64,000 bases of DNA from positions 71,837 through 135,836 of the forward strand of contig MSXO01000014.1 in assembly GCA_002083615.1 (NCBI GenBank), read 5' to 3'. The first letter of the stretch is position 1, and every line of letters starts with the position of its first letter. The position numbers were made by a program, and so were the translations under genes. The stretch comes from Proteobacteria bacterium ST_bin11 (GTDB taxonomy: Bacteria; Pseudomonadota; Gammaproteobacteria; Methylococcales; Methylomonadaceae). Under the pieces are notes generated by a model. That model worked only from the letters and a program-made list of their open reading frames with translations. It did not search any database and was not told the origin of the DNA. Below, piece after piece: positions 29,740 to 37,768 of the stretch.

Positions 29740-30597
29740 ATGGCCATGCCGACGCTGGAACCGATTCAAGACGGCGACCTGCTCGCTTTCTGCCAATTTC
29801 TCACGGAACACCTAAGCGCCGAGCGCAGCGCCGAACAGTGGGCGCAAGCTTTCCAGCAGAACTGGGGGGTAGCCAAGCCCAACAACGGTTTTCTGATTCG
29901 GGACGAAGGTAAAATTGTCGGCGGCATCGGCGCGATCTACGCAGAGCGGACAATTCGGGGCAAAGCGGAACAGTTCTGTAATATCACCAGTTGGTGCGTG
30001 CTGGAGACATTCCGTTCCCAAAGCATGCGGCTGGCGATGGCCGTCGTGTCGCAGCCCGGTTTTCATTTCACCGACCTGACGCCGACGGAAGTGGTATCGA
30101 AAACGCTACAGTTCCTGAAGTTCAAGCCGATGAACGAACGCCACACACTCTGGCCCAATCTTCCCTGGCCATTTGCCCAATTCGGCGGCGTTCGCGTGCT
30201 TACCGATTACGATGCCATCGAACAAGCGCTGGCACCGGCGGATGCCAAGGTATTCCGCGATCACCGCCACCTGCACTGGCTAAAACATCTCGCCGTGGGA
30301 AAACCCGGTGGATACTGTCACGTGACCTGGAAACCAAACCAATTGAAAGGCGTATCCGGCGCGCTAGTGTTGGGATTCAGTGATGCCGAGCTGTTTCTAA
30401 TTTACCGACAAACCATCGGCTGGCACCTGTTACAAAACGGCTGCTTTTATACGCGAGTTGAGTCGCGCCTGCTGCCCAGATTACCAAAGCTTTCACACGA
30501 ATTAGCCGGTTATCGCAATAAAGTGTTTCGCAGCGACACGCTTAGCGAATCCGACATCAGCAATTTTTATTCCGAGATCGTTGGACTAAACCAATGA
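29740..30597 (+). CDS. GNAT-like acyltransferase
   Basis: A 285-residue soluble protein that looks like a GNAT-fold N-acyltransferase in its first half: KIVGGIGAIYAERTIRG, then ITSWCVLETFRSQSMRLAMAVV, close to the acetyl-donor-binding loop and helix. The longer C-terminal half (from about 150) resembles GNAT proteins of carbohydrate or peptide loci. The donor could be acyl-ACP from the preceding gene. The acceptor is not known. The stop overlaps the start of the deacetylase gene (ATGA). Confidence 0.7.
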   Translation: MAMPTLEPIQDGDLLAFCQFLTEHLSAERSAEQWAQAFQQNWGVAKPNNGFLIRDEGKIVGGIGAIYAERTIRGKAEQFCNITSWCVLETFRSQSMRLAMAVVSQPGFHFTDLTPTEVVSKTLQFLKFKPMNERHTLWPNLPWPFAQFGGVRVLTDYDAIEQALAPADAKVFRDHRHLHWLKHLAVGKPGGYCHVTWKPNQLKGVSGALVLGFSDAELFLIYRQTIGWHLLQNGCFYTRVESRLLPRLPKLSHELAGYRNKVFRSDTLSESDISNFYSEIVGLNQ

Positions 30598-31586
30598 ACG
30601 AACGGACCCTGATTCGCTTAGATAGCGAAACCCAGCCTATCCTCTCGATTGTCATCCATACCGAAGAAGAATTCGACTGGAACAAGCCGCACGACAGGCA
30701 CGCTACGGGCGTGAAGCACATGCGTCACATTGACAGGGCGCAGAGCGTTTTCGACAGCTTTGGTATTGTTCCGAATTACGTCGTCGACTATCCGATTGCC
30801 TCGCAAGAAGAGGCCTTCGGTCCGCTTAAAGCCTACGCCAATTCCGGTCGTGCGTTGATCGGTGCGCATCTGCACCCCTGGGTGTCGCCACCGCATGAGG
30901 AAGAACTCAATGCGCGCAACTCCTATCCGGGTAACTTACCACGCGCGCTGGAGCATGAAAAACTCCGGCAACTCACTGAGCAAATCAAGACCTCGTTCAG
31001 CAGCTCACCATTAACTTATCTGGCGGGCCGTTACGGCTTCGGCCCCAACACCGGCGAAATTCTGGAGGAGCTAGGCTACGAGGTAGACATCAGCGTTGCC
31101 GCATCTATCAATTACAGTGCCGACGGCGGCCCCGACTACTCGAATTACTCCAGCGACCCGTTTTGGTTTGGGAATCAGCGCCGTCTACTCGGCTTGCCGG
31201 GATCCGGCGGTTACGTGGGAACCTTACGGGCAGGAGGCACACCGCTTTATCGCCGACTGATGCATCCCTGGCTACGAAAAGCCAAGATATCTGGAGCCGT
31301 CGCCAGGCTGCGGCTGCTGGAACGGATTAGGCTCTCCCCCGAAGATTACAGCGAACCGGAAATGCGCCGCTTAACCAAATCCTTGCTGGCCGACGGCGTG
31401 CGAATCTTTGTGTTCAGCTTTCACTCGCCTTCGGTGATGCCTGGCGGTACACCTTACGTGAACAGCACTGCGGATCTTGAACGGTTTCTGGAAAAATGCC
31501 GTCGCTACTTCGACTTTTTTATGCGGGAGTTGGGCGGAGCCACTATGACGCCATTGGAAATCAAGCAGTGGTTGGAACAGCGCTAA
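30594..31586 (+). CDS. Polysaccharide deacetylase family protein
   Basis: A 330-residue NodB-fold protein of the type often annotated WalW. The N-terminal metal motif is HTEEEFDW (H then acidic cluster); GAHLHPWVSPP supplies the second histidines, and YLAGRYGFGPNTGEILEELGYEVDISV is the characteristic third motif. The C-terminal histidine motif is FSFHSPS. No signal peptide is visible, so it would act in the cytoplasm on sugars or glycolipid precursors. It overlaps the GNAT gene by four bases and ends the operon before a strong terminator. Confidence 0.85.
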   Translation: MNERTLIRLDSETQPILSIVIHTEEEFDWNKPHDRHATGVKHMRHIDRAQSVFDSFGIVPNYVVDYPIASQEEAFGPLKAYANSGRALIGAHLHPWVSPPHEEELNARNSYPGNLPRALEHEKLRQLTEQIKTSFSSSPLTYLAGRYGFGPNTGEILEELGYEVDISVAASINYSADGGPDYSNYSSDPFWFGNQRRLLGLPGSGGYVGTLRAGGTPLYRRLMHPWLRKAKISGAVARLRLLERIRLSPEDYSEPEMRRLTKSLLADGVRIFVFSFHSPSVMPGGTPYVNSTADLERFLEKCRRYFDFFMRELGGATMTPLEIKQWLEQR

Positions 31587-31612
31587 TCACGCAAACACTT
31601 GCATCAACACAC

Positions 31613-31641
31613 AAAAAAACCGCATTTCGCGGTTTTTTTTG
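31613..31641. terminator. Bidirectional terminator at the end of the operon
   Basis: AAAAAACCGC and GCGGTTTTTT form a stem with long A and T flanks between the convergent deacetylase and hit genes. Confidence 0.9.
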
Positions 31642-31649
31642 TTTCTGAG

Positions 31650-31988
31650 TTAACCTGGCGGCCAGTGCATCTGCCTGCCGGCTAGCAGGTGCAGATGCAA
31701 GTGATGCACGGTTTGTCCGCCATCGCCGTTGCAGTTGAACACCGTTCGATAGCCGCTATCCGCATAGCCAAACTGAGCGGCTATTTTAGCGGCGGTCTGC
31801 AACATCAAGCCACCCAGCAAGGCGTCATCCAGCTGGTTCAAGTTAGCGATATGCCGTTTCGGAATAATCAACACATGTAACGGCGCTTGCGGATGAATAT
31901 CCCTGAACGCCAACAATTGCTCGTCTTCGTAAACCACATCCGGCTTGATTTCGCCGCTGACCATCTTGCAAAACAAACAATCAGTCAT
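31650..31988 (-). CDS. HIT-family nucleotide-binding protein (HinT-like)
   Basis: A 112-residue histidine-triad protein. The triad is HHLHLHLL near residue 100; the N-terminal DCLFCKMVSGEIKPDVVYED is typical of HinT proteins, which hydrolyse aminoacyl-adenylates and adenosine phosphoramidates in the cytoplasm. Start ATG at 31988. It follows recR closely and is the last minus-strand gene of the dnaX-ybaB-recR run. Confidence 0.93.
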   Translation of the reverse strand: MTDCLFCKMVSGEIKPDVVYEDEQLLAFRDIHPQAPLHVLIIPKRHIANLNQLDDALLGGLMLQTAAKIAAQFGYADSGYRTVFNCNGDGGQTVHHLHLHLLAGRQMHWPPG

Positions 31989-31996
31989 GTTTCCCC

Positions 31997-32593
31997 CTAA
32001 AACTCCCGGCGACCGTTAAACGCATGCGCTAAGGTGCCGCTGTCGATAAACTCCAACTCGCCGCCCATCGGTACCCCATGAGCGATTCGGGTGGCGCGGA
32101 TATTGAATTTAGCGGCCACTTCACCGATGAAATGCGCCGTGGCCTGACCTTCCACTGTGGAATTGGTCGCTAGAATGATTTCCTTAATTTGCCCTGCCGC
32201 CATACGTTGTTCCAGCAACTCAAAGCCAAGCTGATCAGGGCCGATACCGTCCAAAGGCGACAAGCGACCGTGCAGTACAAAATATTTACCTTTGAAGGTA
32301 GTGGCCTGATCGATCACCCACACATCGGCAGGGCTTTCAACAACACACAAGGTTTCCGAGTCACGCAACGGGTTAGCGCAGACTTCGCACAATTCCGTTT
32401 CGGTCAGGGTTCGGCATTCGCGGCAATGGCCGATTTCGTTGACGGCTTTTGCAAGCATTTTGCTTAACTGCATGCCGCCATCGCGATTGCGTTGCAGCAG
32501 ATGAAAGGCCATGCGCTGCGCGGATTTCGGCCCGACGCCAGGCAAACAGCACAGGCTTTGGATCAACTCTTTCAGCAAACCCTGGTTTTGCAT
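31997..32593 (-). CDS. recR: Recombination mediator RecR
   Basis: A 198-residue protein that with RecO and RecF loads RecA at gapped DNA. The helix-hairpin-helix stretch (LCCLPGVGPKSAQRMAFHLL) is followed by the zinc site (CRECRTLTETELCEVC), and a Toprim domain follows (LCVVESPADVWVID). It lies three bases after ybaB, the usual dnaX-ybaB-recR operon order. Confidence 0.97.
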   Translation of the reverse strand: MQNQGLLKELIQSLCCLPGVGPKSAQRMAFHLLQRNRDGGMQLSKMLAKAVNEIGHCRECRTLTETELCEVCANPLRDSETLCVVESPADVWVIDQATTFKGKYFVLHGRLSPLDGIGPDQLGFELLEQRMAAGQIKEIILATNSTVEGQATAHFIGEVAAKFNIRATRIAHGVPMGGELEFIDSGTLAHAFNGRREF

Positions 32594-32595
32594 GT

Positions 32596-32922
32596 TTAGA
32601 ACGGCATTTGAAAACCGGGCGGAATCGGGATACCGGCGGTGACGTCGGCCATTTTTTCTTTTTTCATTCTACCGACTTTGTGTACTGCATCGTTAATCGC
32701 CGCCGCGACCAAGTCTTCCAGCATGTCTTTATCGTCACCCACCAGGGACGGATCGATACTGACTTTGCGCACCTCACGTTTTCCGGTCATGACTATCGTC
32801 ACCAAGCCGCCGCCGGATTCGCCGTGCACTTCCATCGCGCCCAGTTCTTCTTGGGCTTTCTTTAGGTTGTCCTGCATTTTTTGGGCTTGTTGCATGATGC
32901 CCGCTAGCGCATTTTTCATCAT
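32596..32922 (-). CDS. ybaB: YbaB/EbfC nucleoid-associated protein
   Basis: A 108-residue DNA-binding protein with the family pattern: MMKNALAGIMQQAQKMQDNLKKAQEEL (tweezer-like helices), then VTIVMTGKREVRKVSIDPSLV. It lies between dnaX and recR as in other gammaproteobacteria. The precise role (nucleoid packing or recF-pathway support) is not fixed. Confidence 0.95.
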   Translation of the reverse strand: MMKNALAGIMQQAQKMQDNLKKAQEELGAMEVHGESGGGLVTIVMTGKREVRKVSIDPSLVGDDKDMLEDLVAAAINDAVHKVGRMKKEKMADVTAGIPIPPGFQMPF

Positions 32923-32936
32923 CGTCTCTCCAATAT

Positions 32937-34523
32937 TTAATTCAGCGGTTCGATACTACCAGGCATGATTCTGGCGCCAAAGGTGTCTTTCAAAGCCTGC
33001 ACATTTTCATCGGCATTAATGCTATCGACCGCCGCTTGCTGACGATCTTCGCGAGCCTTTTGAATTTCCAGTGCCGGCGTCATTTGCTGCTCTGCTTGCT
33101 TGCTTATGACCAGTTTTAAGGGTTTACCGTAATAATTTTGCAACGCTACCCTTAGATTGTCCTCAGCCTTGGTGCCGATCTGCTGAAAGCCAGGATCAAG
33201 CAGCAAACGACAACTGCTGTCATCGATACCGTCCAGCACACAGTTGTGCGCCAATTCGCGGGTACGACCGCTGATGTTCAAGGCGGCGATAATCTCGGTC
33301 CAATTGCTGGGTTTGGCGGCTTGTGAGACCGAGATGGTGCGCGGCTCTTCGATACGTCTGGCGTCGGTCGCGGGCGCCGAAACACCGGCAGTCGGCTTAA
33401 CGACAGCGGGCTTGACGGGCTCAAGTGCCTGCGGTTCCGTCCCTTGCGGCCGAAAAGTCAGCATCCGCAACATCACCATTTCAAAACCGCATCGCGGATC
33501 GGGCGCCAACGGCAGATCGCGTTGACCGATCAAGCCGATCTGATAATACAGTTGCACGTCTTCCGGCGACATGGCCTTAGCCAGCGCATCCAGAAATTGC
33601 TTATCAAATTCGTGATCGACGAAATCCGGCATTTGCTGCAGCAATGCGACCCGGTGCAATACTCTTAATATCTGCTGCAGAATGTCGGCAAAATCGGGCG
33701 TCAGTTCCGCCACGTCCCCTATTTTTGCCAGCAATGCCAGCGCGTCGCCAGCGGCCAAAGCCTGCAAAATGTCATTAATCGGTTGCTGAGCCACGGTACC
33801 GAGCATGCCGATCACCGCTTCCGCCGTGACGCTGCCGCTACCGTAGACGATGGCCTGATCCAGCAGACTCAAGCCGTCGCGCAAGCTGCCGTCGGCAGCT
33901 CTACCCAGCATTTTTAGCGCAGACGGCTCGAAAGCGATTTGTTCCTGACCCAAAATAAACTGCATCTGCGCGTCGATTTGCGCCGGTAATAAGCGTTTCA
34001 AATTGAACTGCAAACAACGCGATAAGACGGTGACAGGAATTTTATGCGGATCAGTGGTAGCCAGCAGAAATTTGACGTGCGGCGGCGGCTCTTCCAAGGT
34101 CTTTAACAACGCGTTAAAGCTATGCCCGGACAGCATGTGCACTTCATCGATTAAATAGACTTTATAGCGGCCTTGATTGGGGGCGTATTGAGCGTTATCG
34201 AGCAGATCACGGGTATCTTCGACTTTGGTGCGGGACGCGGCATCGACTTCGATCAAGTCCATGAATCGGCCTTGCTCGAAATCCCGACAAACCTGACATT
34301 CGCCGCAAGGATTGAAATCTTTTAGACTTTCGCAATTGATGGCTTTAGCGAGAATCCGCGCCACCGTGGTTTTGCCAACGCCGCGCGTACCGGTGAACAG
34401 ATAGGCATGATGCAATCTATCGTGTTGCAAGGCGTGCATTAGCGACTGGCTGACATGCTCCTGACCGACAAGCTGGGTAAAGTTGCTGGGACGCCATTTT
34501 CTGGCAAGAACCTGATAAGCCAT
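32937..34523 (-). CDS. dnaX: DNA polymerase III tau/gamma subunit
   Basis: A 528-residue clamp-loader subunit. The start MAYQVLARKWRPSNF is classical; a TTG/ATG two codons earlier is not needed. The ATPase core has Walker A GTRGVGKT, the zinc-binding CGECQVC, Walker B DEVHML and the sensor SRCLQF. The C-terminal part from about 370 is the tau-specific linker and alpha-binding domain. Whether a programmed frameshift makes gamma was not established. The SRP RNA gene lies directly upstream on the same strand. Confidence 0.95.
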   Translation of the reverse strand: MAYQVLARKWRPSNFTQLVGQEHVSQSLMHALQHDRLHHAYLFTGTRGVGKTTVARILAKAINCESLKDFNPCGECQVCRDFEQGRFMDLIEVDAASRTKVEDTRDLLDNAQYAPNQGRYKVYLIDEVHMLSGHSFNALLKTLEEPPPHVKFLLATTDPHKIPVTVLSRCLQFNLKRLLPAQIDAQMQFILGQEQIAFEPSALKMLGRAADGSLRDGLSLLDQAIVYGSGSVTAEAVIGMLGTVAQQPINDILQALAAGDALALLAKIGDVAELTPDFADILQQILRVLHRVALLQQMPDFVDHEFDKQFLDALAKAMSPEDVQLYYQIGLIGQRDLPLAPDPRCGFEMVMLRMLTFRPQGTEPQALEPVKPAVVKPTAGVSAPATDARRIEEPRTISVSQAAKPSNWTEIIAALNISGRTRELAHNCVLDGIDDSSCRLLLDPGFQQIGTKAEDNLRVALQNYYGKPLKLVISKQAEQQMTPALEIQKAREDRQQAAVDSINADENVQALKDTFGARIMPGSIEPLN

Positions 34524-34551
34524 TAGCAACGCGGAAAGGCAAGAATTGGGC

Positions 34552-34655
34552 GGCTACTGCGCCAGCCACATCCCGGCACACGAGTCCGCTGCTACCGTTG
34601 CTTCCTTCCGGACCTGGCGGGGTTTACAGCGTATCGTTGCGAGAGGACCGACACA
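34552..34655 (-). ncRNA. ffs: 4.5S signal recognition particle RNA
   Basis: Read on the minus strand, the gene shows the conserved SRP domain IV: CCAGGTCCGGAAGGAAGC (GGAA tetraloop), the internal loop partner GTAGCAGCGG, and then GTGTGCCGGGATGTGGCTGGCGCAGTA, very close to E. coli ffs. The arms TGTCGG/CCGCCC at the two ends should close the long hairpin. It lies just upstream of dnaX, a common arrangement. Exact ends are estimated. Confidence 0.93.
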
Positions 34656-34769
34656 GTAACCATAAAACATCAGCGAGACGCTGAAGAGAGGGGCATTATC
34701 CTTAAAAGATCATCGATAAGCAACTGTCTTGCCAAAATAAGTAATTGATTAGTGTGTGACGCCAGTAGA

Positions 34770-35753
34770 CTATTGTATCGCCGGGATCGACAAACTGCTT
34801 GCAATAGCATGGCCAAACGACGCGCCGAACTTGCCGGCCAGACGATCAATCAAGCGATCCTGCGGAGTAAAATTGACCGTTTCTTCGGTACCGAACTGCT
34901 CGCGGGCCACGCTATCGACGCTACCGAAATCATCCGCCAAACCCAGCCTTACGCCTTCCGCACCGGTCCAAATCAACCCGGAGAACATATCCGGCGCTTC
35001 GGCTTCCTTCAGACGGTTACCGCGGCCATCCCGAACCGCTCCGATGAATTGTTGGTGCACTTGATCCAGTAAAGACTGCATGTGCTTGCTTTCTTGCTGA
35101 TTGACGGGAGAAAAAGGATCGAGCATGGCCTTGTGGTCGCCTGCGGTTAATAACCGCCGCTCCACACCCAACTTGTCCAATACGGTGGTAAAACCGAAAC
35201 CGTTCATGATCACGCCGATAGAGCCGATGATGCTAGCCTGATTTACGAATATTTTGTCGGCGGCCGACGCGACATAATAACCGCCGGACGCGCACATATC
35301 GCCAACCACCGCATAAATCGGCAACTGCGGATGCTCGACTTTCAAACGTCTGATCTCTTCATAAATGTAAGACGACTGCACCGGACTGCCGCCGGGTGAA
35401 TTGATATTGAGAATAATACCCTTGGAATTTTTATCTTTCGCCGCATCGCGCAGGCCCTCGATCACCATATCGGCACTAGCGGCTTCACCTTGGACAATCT
35501 GCCCCAATACATCGACGATAGCCACATGCTCGGCGCTGCCGGACTCGATGCCATCCTTAAATTTAGGATACATCGCGATACCCAGTGCAACGGACAAATA
35601 AGCAAATGTCAGCAGCTTAAAAAATATTCCCCAACGCCGCGCAGCTTTCTGTTCGTCGATGGCGGCAAACGCTAATTTTTCCAGCACCGACTTTTCCCAA
35701 CCAGGGCTGTTATCCGCAACATCTTCGGGAAGATCTTGTTTATTCTCCACCAT
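34770..35753 (-). CDS. sppA: Signal peptide peptidase SppA (S49 serine protease)
   Basis: A 327-residue membrane-anchored protease of the short SppA/SohB type. A hydrophobic segment at about 43-63 is the anchor. The catalytic serine is in GDMCASGGYYVA and the general-base lysine in TAGDHKAMLDPF; the preceding ILNINSPGGSPVQSS is the family oxyanion region. It degrades signal peptides and small membrane proteins at the periplasmic face. It is downstream of the HAD gene by seven bases and is probably in the rluC-HAD-sppA operon. Confidence 0.93.
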   Translation of the reverse strand: MVENKQDLPEDVADNSPGWEKSVLEKLAFAAIDEQKAARRWGIFFKLLTFAYLSVALGIAMYPKFKDGIESGSAEHVAIVDVLGQIVQGEAASADMVIEGLRDAAKDKNSKGIILNINSPGGSPVQSSYIYEEIRRLKVEHPQLPIYAVVGDMCASGGYYVASAADKIFVNQASIIGSIGVIMNGFGFTTVLDKLGVERRLLTAGDHKAMLDPFSPVNQQESKHMQSLLDQVHQQFIGAVRDGRGNRLKEAEAPDMFSGLIWTGAEGVRLGLADDFGSVDSVAREQFGTEETVNFTPQDRLIDRLAGKFGASFGHAIASSLSIPAIQ

Positions 35754-35760
35754 TTATCTC

Positions 35761-36408
35761 CTATATGATTCCGATCAAGTCGGTCGCGTAGTTCAAACAC
35801 AATAAAGGATTGTACTTTTGCAAGGTTGCGGCGGGATGAGCACCGCACGTGACGCCGACTGATGCGACTTGCGCATTTAAGGCCATTTGTAAATCATGTA
35901 CCGAATCGCCGACCATCAAGGTACGTTCTTTATGCCCCCCCAACTCGACAATGATTTCATCCAGCATCAGCGGATTGGGCTTGGAAGCGGTTTGGTCCGC
36001 GCAGCGCGTAGTACAAAACAGTTCCGCCACGCCGGTAGCATTAATTGCCGCATGCAAGCCCGTACTTTTTTTGCCGGTCGCCACTGCCAGACGGAAACCT
36101 TGACTACGAAGCTGCTTCAGCATGTCGTGCACACCGGGAAACAAGTCGTCAGGACCGATCTGCTTGGTAAAAAAGGTTTTCGCATAATCCGCAGCTATCT
36201 TTTGACGGTTTTCACCATCTTCATCCGGAAACAATTGGTTCATCGCATTTTCTATGCTCAAGCCGACGATGTCCCTGACTGCCTGCGTGGTCGGCACCGC
36301 GCAACCGCAACGCCTTGCCGCTTGCTGGATGCAATGCACGATCCAGTCCACCGAATCCATCAAAGTGCCATCCCAATCGAAAATGAGTAAATCAAAGCGG
36401 TTTTTCAT
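35761..36408 (-). CDS. HAD-family phosphatase (phosphoglycolate phosphatase-like)
   Basis: A 215-residue haloacid-dehalogenase-fold hydrolase. Motif 1 FDWDGTLMDS (nucleophile Asp), motif 2 AVATGKK, lysine in SKPNPLMLDE and motif 4 MVGDSVHDLQMA are all present. The alpha cap between residues 20 and 90 suggests a small phospho-substrate such as phosphoglycolate; the exact one is unknown. The gene overlaps the rluC end by 17 bases. Confidence 0.9.
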   Translation of the reverse strand: MKNRFDLLIFDWDGTLMDSVDWIVHCIQQAARRCGCAVPTTQAVRDIVGLSIENAMNQLFPDEDGENRQKIAADYAKTFFTKQIGPDDLFPGVHDMLKQLRSQGFRLAVATGKKSTGLHAAINATGVAELFCTTRCADQTASKPNPLMLDEIIVELGGHKERTLMVGDSVHDLQMALNAQVASVGVTCGAHPAATLQKYNPLLCLNYATDLIGII

Positions 36409-37351
36409 GATTCAGTAATGCTTGTAAATCCTCGGGTAAGGGTGCCGTAAAGTGCAGTAATGCTCCGCTGACGGGGTGCGCGAACTGCAATTGCTCGGCG
36501 TGCAAAAACAAGCGTTTGTAACCGCGTTTTTTAAACCCTTTATTAGTGTCGTCATCGCCGTAACGATCGTCCGCCACAATCGGATGCCCCAACCAGGCCG
36601 CATGCACCCGAATCTGATGCGTGCGACCAGTCTTCGGTGCAGCGTGGACCAAGGTCACATCCTGGTATTGCTTCAACCGCGTAAACAAGGTTTCTGCGGA
36701 CTTTCCTGCTTGGCTCACCACCACCATCCGTTCGCCACCCTGAGCGACATTCTTCAACAAGGGTACCTCGACCAGTTGCTTCTTGCGTTGAAATTGTCCA
36801 ACCAACAACGCTAAATAGGTCTTCTGAATACCATCGCCGCGAAAAAGTTCATGCAATACCTTCAATACCGAGCGCTTTTTGGCAATCAACAGGCACCCCG
36901 AGGTTTCCTTGTCCAATCGATGCACCAGCTCCAAGAACTTCTGTTGCGGTCTGACCTGCCTTAACCCTTCGATCACTCCGGAACTGACGCCGCTACCACC
37001 ATGCACAGCAAAACCCGCCGGCTTGTTCAACACGATAAAGCCGTCGTCTTCGTACAAGATGTGGTTTTCCAAACTGAACTTCAAGGTAGGCTGGACGATG
37101 ATTTGGTCTTTCTTTTCCGCCACCCTGACAGGCGGGATCCGCACAATATCGCCGATTTGCAACTTATAGCTAACGTCGATACGGCCTTTATTGACTCGGA
37201 CTTCGCCCTTTCTGACCATCCGGTAGATTCGGGTTTTAGGAACGCCTTTAAGATAAGTAATCAAAAAATTATCGAGCCTTTGTTCGTTATTTGCCTCGGT
37301 AATTTCCACCCATTGCACTTGCGGGTTGGTCTGATTTTCTGCGGTATTCAT
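36392..37351 (-). CDS. rluC: 23S rRNA pseudouridine synthase RluC
   Basis: A 319-residue RluA-family enzyme making pseudouridines 955, 2504 and 2580 of 23S rRNA (E. coli numbering). An S4 domain opens it (RLDNFLITYLKGVPKTRIYRMVRKGEVRVNK); the catalytic Asp is in ELVHRLDKETSGCLL. ATG 37351 (MNTAENQ) was chosen to match the family start; an 11-residue extension to 37384 is unlikely. It leads the minus-strand rluC-HAD-sppA operon and is divergent from rne, as in E. coli. Confidence 0.93.
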   Translation of the reverse strand: MNTAENQTNPQVQWVEITEANNEQRLDNFLITYLKGVPKTRIYRMVRKGEVRVNKGRIDVSYKLQIGDIVRIPPVRVAEKKDQIIVQPTLKFSLENHILYEDDGFIVLNKPAGFAVHGGSGVSSGVIEGLRQVRPQQKFLELVHRLDKETSGCLLIAKKRSVLKVLHELFRGDGIQKTYLALLVGQFQRKKQLVEVPLLKNVAQGGERMVVVSQAGKSAETLFTRLKQYQDVTLVHAAPKTGRTHQIRVHAAWLGHPIVADDRYGDDDTNKGFKKRGYKRLFLHAEQLQFAHPVSGALLHFTAPLPEDLQALLNHEKPL

Positions 37352-37426
37352 GCCGCAAATAATAACAACATATCCGCTAGCCATGTTTAAAATTGCTGCT
37401 GCCTATAAACATTGCTATATTAGGCC

Positions 37427-37768
37427 AGTCTATCTTTGGATAGACTTTAATTATAAAAACTTAAAGACCGGGGTTTGGCGCTGAAGCTTCGCGCTAAACT
37501 TAAAGATTTTTTCGGGTTTTATCGCTCAACCCATGATGAGCGAGCTGCATCCTTAGTATAGAGTTCGGTATAACAGATCCCCCACTTTTCAAGCGCCACC
37601 CTCGGCAATTGCCGATAACCCACTGCGACAATAACTACAATCACTTGCAGTTTTCAGTCAGTCTGGCCGCTCACTTAAGTACATATTGGGAAACACGCCG
37701 CCTTTATCCGCGACAACCAAACCTGTTTAAGCTCTAAGTAGGATACATAACACAATAAGGATAATTTA
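37427..37768 (+). promoter_or_regulatory. rne 5' leader with hairpins
   Basis: The gap before rne is long, as in E. coli where the leader is the target of RNase E autoregulation. Two hairpins are visible: AGTCTATC/GATAGACT (37427-37446, four-base loop, T-rich after) and TTTGGCGC/GCGCTAAA (37474-37498). AAGGAT (37757-37762) is the ribosome site. The autoregulatory role is inferred from position. Confidence 0.45.
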
